Below are positions 56,472 to 64,000 of a stretch of 64,000 bases of DNA, in pieces. Position numbers and translations under genes: made by a program. The DNA lies in assembly GCA_945643635.1 (NCBI GenBank), contig CALZFC010000015.1, forward strand, positions 4,087,001 through 4,151,000. Direction: 5' to 3'. The notes beneath the pieces were generated by a model. The model was not told the origin of the DNA. It did not search any database and saw only the letters and a program-made list of their open reading frames with translations. Position 1 is the stretch's first letter; the number at the start of each line of letters is the position of its first letter. The stretch comes from Allodiplogaster sudhausi. Taxonomy: Eukaryota; Nematoda; Chromadorea; Rhabditida; Diplogasteridae.

Positions 56472-58606
56472 TCAATAACTGGTAGAGGGGGCTACACCGC
56501 CAGAGCGTACCATAACTCTGGATCCAATGTTCTGTGAACTTGAGGTCTCAAGAGGCAGGCCAAGCGTACGCCGAAGAACGTTTAGAATAACCCGCCTGTA
56601 AAATTCGTGGCCCCATTTGTAGACAAATATCACTTGGCTTGCCTGTATTCTCGGACGATTACAAGAACAACGAGAGCATCGAGAGAAGGGAAGAATGAGA
56701 AGAGACACGAGACGGCGCCAGCAGGGATGGAAGTGGAGGGGGAGGCGAGGAGGGGCAGACTGATCACCACCACCACTGGGGTGTACAGACACACCAAGGG
56801 GACGGCCAGCTAGAAGAGAGGGGAGGAATAGTGATAGACAGAGAAAGAGACAAAGAGAAAGAGAAAGAGAAAGAAAAAGAGAGAGAGGAAGAGAGATAAA
56901 GGTAGATGAGTTGATTACTAGATGAGTGGTGTAGAGTGAACCTGGCAGAGCAGAGTCTGGAAGAGCTGGAGCTGCAACTTGAGAGTGCGCTTGCTTCTGC
57001 GATTGGCGTCTAATCCATTGGCACTTCGAAGAGAGGAGAGAATGGCCCGCGAGCACACGGTCACAATGGCCATCTCCAGCAGCATCGTCCCGAGGAACCA
57101 CGCAGTGCTCACCAGGGACAACTCCACGTGGAGACCCTAGTGAGAGAAGGAATTATTATATAAAACAATTCTAATTAAGCATCAAAGTACTCTTATTAAC
57201 CATAAGTGTTGAATTGTTGACGGAAATAGCATACCGTGTAAAAGATTGCCATGTACCCGCCATGAAAGGCAGGGAAGACTTCGCTAAAGAAACGGCGCAT
57301 GGCCGGGTCGATGGTCTCGTCAGGAGCGTAGCCAGTGTAGATACACACGAAGGAGATGATCCAGGCAATGACGTAGGCGAGAGTCAGACCAATCAGCATC
57401 CTAGGACTCTCGAAAAGTGGCAGATCCGCTGGTCTGCCAACCGAGAATCCAGTTTGCCAAAGAGGAATGAATCTACTGAAGAAGGAAACCAGAACGGGTG
57501 CATATGTTTGCTGAACCTGTTCAACGCGCAGTATCGATAGATAAAGTTGTAGGTGAGAATCTGAATTGTCAGCGAGTGCGTTGCTGCATAGGCCGAAATG
57601 CTCCATCTTAGGCAGATTAAAGTTGTGCATAATTTCCGATCACTTTGCATTGCGAACATAGAACTTTTTTTTGTTCTCTGATCATTGCTCAAAGTTGCAG
57701 CTAAAATGGCATTCATTAAAATTTGTGAAGTTGATACTATGTATGCATGAGATTTTTTTTTCTAATTAATTTTTGATTTTGTAGCTTCTAAAAATATACG
57801 TAAATGCTCGCACAATGTTTGCTCTATATTGCATACAAATTGAGGTCACTGAAACGTTTCAACTAAGCACATTTTTGCTAATTTCTTCACATTGAATGTG
57901 AGTTGCTCCCCTATACAGCGTAGAGTAGAATGTTAGCACAAACCTCGAATCAATAAGCCCATTAGAGAACATGTAGAAGGCCTCGTTTTCAATACCGGCA
58001 ATCTGCAAGGAAATAATTTTTTGCGCAACACACCTAAGCTATCTTTGGTACACATTTAAACGCTGGAGATCCTAAGGAGTTCAATGTCACACACTGAACC
58101 ATTCAAAAAATAGTCCGTGGGAATATTTTATTATGCTTACTGCCAACAAATATGATCTTTTGATAACCAATCTCTTGGCGAATTCTGTCATGGGGTAGCT
58201 AGCTACGTAAGTTTAGGAATTACAATTGCCTGGTCAGAAATAAGATAATACTGAAAGAACCTTTGAATAAACCCAATGAATTAATCTGATTTATACGGAA
58301 AATGCATGTGAAATTAATACTCCTTTAAATAATACTTACGGGCCTTAGGGCGATGCAGATAAAAGTGTAGACAAGGTCATTGGCAGCGAAGACGATGAGG
58401 TAGTATTTGTAACCTCCGATGAGACGAGAACTCTTCTTTGACACAAGAAGAATCAGCAGAGAGTTCGCCACCAGCGAGACTGCTGAAAATGAGTAGATAT
58501 TCGCCATCTGTGTATGAGAGAAGAGGGGAAGCCGATAAAATGAAAAAAATAGAAAGAAAATTGAACAATCGTTGAAATATACCCAGGTTGGAGTACTCGA
58601 TAGCAT
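56472..58606 (-). CDS. Seven-transmembrane chemoreceptor of the nematode Str class
   Basis: Nematode serpentine receptors of this class act in chemosensory neurons. Exons: first exon ending 58583, 58507-58340, 58002-57944, 57606-57517, 57475-57235, 57136-56942, 56809-56643 and 56595-56472 (TGA 56474-56472). All junctions from exon 1 onward keep frame if translation starts at ATG 58606 (MLSSTPTW); an ATG at 58643 gives a different, non-joining frame. Landmarks: helix 1 VSLVANSLLILLV, GGYKYYLIVFAANDLVYTFI, YNFIYRYCALNR (the family's YRY after helix 3), GLTLAYVIAWIISFVCIYTG, TLKLQLQLFQTLLCQ, YTPVVVVISLPLL and the cytoplasmic IVREYRR that ends helix 7. The intron 56642-56596 has a GC donor (gcaagc). 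Confidence 0.88.
56820..56900. repeat. GA-rich tract in a chemoreceptor intron
   Basis: Imperfect GA/AAAGAG repeat in the intron between the exons ending 56942 and starting 56809. Confidence 0.8.
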
Positions 58607-58643
58607 CGATGACGATGAAGTAGGTTTCACTGAGATCGAGCAT

Positions 58644-59128
58644 CTTCTCCCTCTTCTCCCTCTCAGCCTTTCATTCAATCCGGTAAAAAAACAAATACCA
58701 CCACACAATAAAACGAGCGAACACGTTTGTATCACATTCTGTTATGGAAAGGAAGCGCTTTATAAGTTGTTACTTGATCCGAGACTTATGGTTGTTTATG
58801 AAGGTAAAAGTGGGCGTGGTCAGTAATAACCTACATATCTTTGTATTCGCCCGTTTTATGGAATAGCTACAGTAGGATGTTTGTAGTTGTTCCCAGGTAG
58901 ATGGGTGCCTGCGAAAAATGGTTTCCCAACACCCTGCGGGTCAATGCCCAATTTTCATGCACAGCTGCAGTTTTGTTGCCTCAAGGAATGAGAATATTTG
59001 AAAATGAGCTTCGTATCTACCTTATCTCGTAGTTGTGAGCACGAGTAGGTTGATTATTTCAAGAGAACTTGGCTGTTTCTAATATATTTTCCATACCTAT
59101 GAATACATGTATGTATACATACATATTA
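58644..59128. other. Upstream region of the chemoreceptor gene
   Basis: Contains the expected promoter. TACATGTATGTATACATACA short repeats lie at 59103-59125, directly next to the MITE. No gene seen. Confidence 0.5.
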
Positions 59129-59373
59129 GACAGTGTGAATTAAAAAATTTGGTTTTTCTGCAATTTTTGAAAAAGCTGTTATTTTTGGCACGGAATTAGA
59201 ATATTCCACTGCTTGCCATTTTTGACGATCGTTAAAATTGTCAAAACGCTGATCTGGCAATTTTAACGATCGTCAATAATGGAAAACAGTGGAATATTCT
59301 AAATCTGTGCCAAAAATAACAGCTTACTCAAAAATTTCAGAAAAAAAAACCAAATTTTATAATACACACTGTC
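59129..59373. mobile_element. MITE (245 bp) with TTA target duplication
   Basis: The ends GACAGTGTGAATTAAAAAAT and the inverse TTATAATACACACTGTC are flanked by TTA at 59126-59128 and 59374-59376, the target signature of PIF/Harbinger. The whole element is close to a perfect inverted repeat, including the inner GCTGTTATTTTTGGCAC and GACGATCGTTAAAATTG stretches. Its ends match those of the 6-kb element at 41934-47977. It lies in (TACA)n/(TATG)n repeat DNA. Confidence 0.9.
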
Positions 59374-59763
59374 TTATATGTATCTACATACATAAATACA
59401 TACATTTACGTGTACAGTTTTTGAGATGTAATATCAAGACACTCGCTCGAAAAGGTTTAAAGATATTTCAAGGGTTGGCTTCCATGAACAAAAAAAAAAA
59501 AGTCAAGTTTTCAAATCAAAACACGTTTGTATTTGAGGATAAATGTATGTACATCACATTTCTGAATGCAAGAAAATGTTTATTCTCGCGGAGTAAGAAC
59601 GTTCAACGATTGGGCCAAGCATCGATTTTTTCTGTAACTTTTCACAATCACAAACACGCGACTTCGTTTAATACTCATTTATATAGTGTGCAAAGGAAAA
59701 GATTTGGAGCTTTAAAAAGCCATGATCTCTCTTTAAACTTTACACGTATTTAAACAACTGTAG

Positions 59764-60180
59764 GGGGAAGAATTTATCGTTTGAGTTGGAATTTGTTATT
59801 GACGTCGTCCGAATTCAGCTCTGGAATCCCGCCTGCCATTTGCTCAGCAAATTTTTTTGGTGGGAAAACAGCTGAAGCAGACTGAAATTGTAGAAGTGTG
59901 AGAATATTAAGGCAAAATTCCGGAAGGGTGGCATATAGAAGTATTGAGAAAAACACAAATAACTTAAGAATAATCAAGGCCCAGCTGAAAAAAAAACTCG
60001 TTGTCACCCGGACAATAGAAGTAAGGAGGGCAGAGAGTCAATCGTCCGAGGATCTTATATGACTTTTTATGAGCTATCTGATTCGCCTGAGTGAATGTAA
60101 CTATAGATACAATGGCATAATAGTAACATTTCTCATGATAGAGATGAAGCACATGGCACTGAAGTTCTTAAAATAAGCTT
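59764..60180 (-). other. Possible exons of an unrecognised minus-strand gene
   Basis: A block ending TAA at 59778-59780 follows a tttcag acceptor (at about 59883) and reads SASAVFPPKKFAEQMAGGIP followed by ELNSDDVNNKFQLKR. Just before it a hydrophobic stretch (ALIILKLFVFFSILLYATL) also follows a tttcag acceptor. Further upstream an open block reads CYYYAIVSIVTFTQANQ. The frames could not be joined with confidence and no family was recognised. Confidence 0.3.
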
Positions 60181-60403
60181 TAGAACAACAAATTGAAATA
60201 AGAAAAAAAGTAAACAAACAAATGTAAGAGTTGTGTACAATGCGCAAAAAAACATTTGTTTCAACGAAAGAATCGCAGTGCTACAATAAATGAATAACCT
60301 TGAGTTCATATATGTAAGTAGCTTATTTTCTGTTCCTGTTAGTTAATGATTCCGTTCAGAGGAAGCACGAGCAGAGTGAGGATCCTTCTGCCTGCGCAAG
60401 TCA

Positions 60404-60860
60404 GTTCAAATTTGAATTTTCGATATAAAAACTGCTGTTATCGTGTTCCTTGACATCCCAAAGAGTCCGAATGGTCTCGGAAGAAGGAACCAGAGGGGAC
60501 GTGTCTTCAAGACAAATTGGTGGTGAATCCCGCATGTCTTCCACTGGCGTTGCTGAAGTCTCTTTTCTTCCTTCTTTCTTTGCTTCACTTCTTCTCTTTC
60601 TGTGTCTTTCTTGCTTCCCTTCATTGCTCATCATCCTTCCGTGATGTTGCTATGACAGAAGGCCGCCGTCTCTCCCTTGACGACAGACTTCGGTAGTGCG
60701 ATTGAAATGAGATTTCCAGTGATTCATTAGTTCCCTGCCATTCGGTGGTAGCCTTCCTCGATATTGCCTCGTCTTCGTGAATTCATTCCACCCACAAGGA
60801 ATACAGAATCATTGTGCGCCACAGTGAAACTCTTGGCTGGGCAAACAAAGCGACATCAAG
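60404..60860 (-). other. Possible 3' exons of an unrecognised minus-strand gene
   Basis: Open blocks with ordinary amino-acid composition: SVFLVGGMNSRRRGNIEEGY (about 60800), RGRLPPNGRELMNHWKSHFN (about 60720) and a terminal block EDTSPLVPSSETIRTLWDVK ending TGA near 60404. They lie in different frames, so introns or lesions must separate them. No family recognised. Confidence 0.3.
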
Positions 60861-61059
60861 AGAACGGGTATTCTTTCATCAGAAGAGCTTTCAGAAAACT
60901 AAATCTTTCATTATTAACATTGGAAAAAGTTTCCTTTCACGTTGGCAATCATCTCATTGTTTCACGACCTCTCATTATTGGGTAAGATAACTTGACGCTG
61001 TCCTTCCAATAGGAAATAATAATTAATCTGATGGAGATTCCCCAGCCTTTGTTAATATG

Positions 61060-61605
61060 TGTAGGTTAAATAAATTTCACTGGAGATATGAATATTTCTC
61101 CGTTCTTCCTTCTGTTTCCCTCTCCTTCTGCCTATCGTTTATCCCCTCTTTCTCAGTGAGGTCTTGTGTCCATTTTATAATCCTCTCTTGTCTTAAAATT
61201 AGATTACTGCAGGTAATTTATCTTCTTTGTTTGATCTCGTACTATCACATTATTTTTCGCATGCAGATTCTCTGTCTCTATTTCTCTATCCCATGTTTCT
61301 CTCATACTCTCTCCCGTTCTCCTCTCTCTTCCATTCTCTTCTTTCCCTAATCTCTCTCACCTCTTCCCTCTACTCATTGCCAGTGGCAGCGGGCGAAGGC
61401 CGACTCCGCCACGAAAAGTCGGCCAGATCTTCTCTGGCTGCCCCCGCCTCACTCACCTATTCTCTTCTTCTCACATCTTCTTATGCAGTCCGTTTCTTTC
61501 CCTCTATCATTCACTCTCTCTGTCTCACCCTTTCTCACTTTCCTCGGCTTTTCATATTCTGCCTGCTATCTCCCTCTTCCATCTTTCCTTCTTTATCCTC
61601 GCCCT

Positions 61606-61657
<52 letters not shown>

Positions 61658-62400
61658 TTCTCTTTGTTCCAGTCTCTCATACCACTCCCATCCTTCTTTT
61701 TCACACGCGAAGTAGCTTCACTGCCTTCATAATTTTGAGGAATCTTATTTTCACGAACTCCATTTCCATTCTTCTCGTGCTTTCCGCAGCTCTTTATGAA
61801 TTCTTGTCAACGTTTCTTCTCCTTTCTCTATGTTTCGTTCGTTCTCGCGTCATTCACTTCCTTCCTTCCCCTGCATTAATCTTTTCATCACTATCTCTCT
61901 TTTATTGTCTCTCTCGCCACTTCTCACCTTTCCTCTATCTTCTTTTTGCCTTGCTTTCCTTTTTACCACCATCTTCAATTGCCAACATTTTATTTTCTTT
62001 ATTGCTGGACTCTCTCTGTCGTTCCCCCACTGTATCGTTTTGCCTTCTCTTATTTTGTAATGTCTCACCTCAGCTTCTCCATTGCTCGGTCTTTCTCCGT
62101 CACTCTTTCTCTCTCCTCCATCTATTTCCCTCTCCCTCCCTCTCTCCATCCCTCTCCGCATTTTAGTTTTCCCCATCTCTTTCTTCGCTCTCTTTCCTTG
62201 CTCTCTTCCTCCCTATCTCTCCTTCTCTTCCTGCCGCAACATGGCTTCCTCCCCCCTGCCTTCTCCCTGCCCTCTCCTCATCTTCTCCCGTCATCCATGC
62301 GGCACTCTCAGTGCCGTGGCACTTAGCCATCTCTGAGTTTCGGCAGGGTTCTGTGCTTTCTTCTTTTCCTTTTCCGGCATCCGCCTTCAATGTTCCTCAT
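61060..62400. repeat. CT-rich low-complexity region
   Basis: Almost all of this stretch is pyrimidine-rich on the plus strand, with a pure (CT)n core at about 61610-61665. Long Ser/Leu/Phe-rich open frames result. I regard none as a gene. Confidence 0.8.
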
Positions 62401-62919
62401 GTCAAGGTCGACCCAATTCCTATCGTCCTATAAAAATAACTCGATTTTCCAGAACCACTTAAATGGCAATCATTTTCTGATTCAGAATATTCCTTGTTGC
62501 TCATATTAAATACAGTACCGCCCAACATCCAGGGGTCATGGATGCAACGGATGCAACGGTTGCATCCTTAAGATCCATGCGAATTGTGGCTTGTACAGGC
62601 AACGAAAATATTCCATATTACATTTTGCTGAATGAGAATTTTTTTCTCTATCGACTGAATCTATCCAATTCATAAAATACTCAACTTTTTTACGCGAAGA
62701 TTTGTATGCAATGTAAGTCCAAATGGTGTGCAAGGAATATTGTGCAAAGCTGTGTAGGGTACTTTACTATAAATCTTGGTAGGTTTCCAAGAATTTTCTT
62801 CTTTTTTTTTTGCTGATCTGAGAACTGGAAAGAGGTTATCAGCAGTGCAATTAATGCAGAGGAGGAGGCAAAAGAAGACTGAAAAAATATAACAAAAAAA
62901 AAACTGGAAGGAATTGGCA

Positions 62920-62995
62920 CAAAGCGGAATCGAACTCCAGCCGTTCTGCTCATGCTCGGATATGCATACCAATTCTCCACTCACCCTTGTTTTTT
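62920..62995 (-). repeat. tRNA-like module, left arm of F4
   Basis: The minus strand reads AAGGGTGAGTGGAGAATTGG and then GGAGTTCGATTCCG (box B-like) followed by CTTTGTGCCAATTCC. It mirrors 63807-63885. Confidence 0.6.
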
Positions 62996-63806
62996 TCTAG
63001 CTTGAAGAATTTTAGCTAGCATTTTGACTTCGTTTTTATTAGCTGTTTTCTTTATACACACAACACGTGGTTATCTCCAAGCCCGGATTAACGAGCAGAG
63101 AGTATGAAAACGCCGGCTATCATAGGGTGCGCGCCGGTTTGGACTTGATCATCTTTCTATCGCATCACGGTCAGGACGACCGTGGCTTAGCTATGCCAAA
63201 AACATATTCAAAATGGCGCGAAAATTTAAGAATTTTGAATTCGGTTGGGTGATCTTCTGAAATATTTCTGGCCATAACGATTCCAGGCAAAAAAAGAATC
63301 TAATTGTAAGGAGGTTTATAAAAAACCGAATGTGCAAAACGTTAAACGTCATGGCGGAACCGATCTCTCGCAAGTTACACTAGCCGTGTAAGCCACAACC
63401 AACCAGCCACCATGTCACGAATGTCCGCCACTCCCAATTGATTTGTAAACAACAGTGGAGGTCTTGTCTGCCACACCCAGTGCATATCATTAGAAACCAT
63501 TAGACAATTTTCGTTTTCGAACTGGGCAGAAATATTTCAGAAGATCACCCAACCGAGTTCAAAATTCTTAAATTTTCGCGCCATTTTGAATATGTTTTTG
63601 GCACAGCTACGCCACGGTCGTCCTGACCGTGATGCGATAGAAAGATGATCAAGTCCAAACCGGCGCGCACCCTATGATAGCCGGCGTTTTCATACTCTCT
63701 GCTCGTTAATCCGGGCTTGGAGATAACCAAGTGTTGTGTGTATAAAGAAAACAGCTAATAAAAACGAAGTCAAAATGCTGGTTAAATTTCTACAAGCTGG
63801 AAAATA

Positions 63807-63885
63807 ACAAGGGTGAGTGGAGAATTGGTATGCATATCCGAGCATGAGCAGAAGGGCTGGAGTTCGATTCCGCTTTGTGCCAATT
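63807..63885 (+). repeat. tRNA-like module, right arm of F4
   Basis: Plus-strand mirror of the module at 62920-62995, with GGAGTTCGATTCCGC as box B. It resembles the centre of F2 (GTGTGGAGTATTGGTATGC and GGTGTTCGATTTC). Confidence 0.6.
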
Positions 63886-64000
63886 CCTTCCAGTTTTTTT
63901 TAATATTTTGTCAGTCTTCTTTTGCCTCCTCCTCTGCATTAATTGCACTGCTGATAACCTCTTTCCAGTTCTCAGATCAGCAAAAAAAGAAGAAAATTCT

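Larger units (their letters stand above)
62513..64000. mobile_element. Foldback element F4, running off the window
   Basis: The left end CAGTACCGCCCAACATCCAG, preceded by TA at 62511-62512, matches the ends of F2. The inner arms about 62790-63271 and about 63524-64000 are mirror copies; the 61-codon open frame at 63067-63252 reappears inverted at 63545-63730. The spacer is about 250 bp. Each arm carries one tRNA-like module. The right terminus is beyond the window. Confidence 0.82.

Noticed and set aside
61227..62326. Long Ser/Leu/Phe-rich open frames of more than 120 residues
   Set aside because: They result from a CT-rich tract, with overlapping open frames in all phases.
63067..63730. Two copies of a 61-residue protein in opposite orientation
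   Set aside because: They are the mirrored arms of foldback element F4, not two genes.
1..64000. CRISPR arrays, bacterial operons or prophage
   Set aside because: The DNA is clearly eukaryotic with spliced genes, and no regularly spaced direct repeats were seen.

Overview
The window is nuclear DNA of a nematode, most likely a chromadorean. Evidence: many short introns (often 43-120 bp); TTTCAG- or TAG-type acceptors; two tandem SXP/RAL-2 (DUF148) secreted-protein genes; a Str-type seven-transmembrane chemoreceptor; and the remains of a GCY-type receptor guanylate cyclase. The species cannot be named from sequence alone. Gene models below were built by matching remembered protein families and checking that reading frame is kept across every proposed splice junction; no alignment was run.

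Layout. 1-8.5 kb is GA/CT-rich low-complexity DNA with no gene I can support. 8.5-18.4 kb is a compact housekeeping block: CSN4 and CCT8 on the minus strand, then a FAM241-like small membrane protein and a COX18-type mitochondrial insertase on the plus strand. 19.2-22.8 kb is a peroxisomal acyl-CoA oxidase ending in SKL but carrying an in-frame TAA. 25.2-35.7 kb is a decayed receptor guanylate cyclase whose middle and catalytic core are split or replaced by two foldback elements and a PIF/Harbinger transposon with transposase and a second gene. 35.9-41.5 kb holds three tandem genes for small secreted Gly/Gln/Tyr- or Pro-rich peptides sharing a Ser-rich C-terminal exon, a TATA box and an upstream box. 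41.9-48.0 kb is a 6 kb element with matching terminal inverted repeats that ends just beyond the sixth exon of an ENPP-type phosphodiesterase gene (48.1-49.2 kb), which therefore appears truncated. 51.8-55.6 kb holds the two DUF148 paralogues. 56.5-58.6 kb is the chemoreceptor. 59-64 kb holds a 245-bp MITE, weakly supported minus-strand exons, CT-rich DNA and one arm pair of a fourth foldback element.

The most unusual signals are: four foldback/TIR elements that all carry tRNA-like (pol III box A/B) modules; frequent non-canonical splice sites (GAG acceptors, GC donors, GTTNG donors) supported by frame; the previously unrecognised (to me) three-member secreted peptide family with shared promoter architecture; and stepwise decay of the guanylate cyclase gene by transposons.
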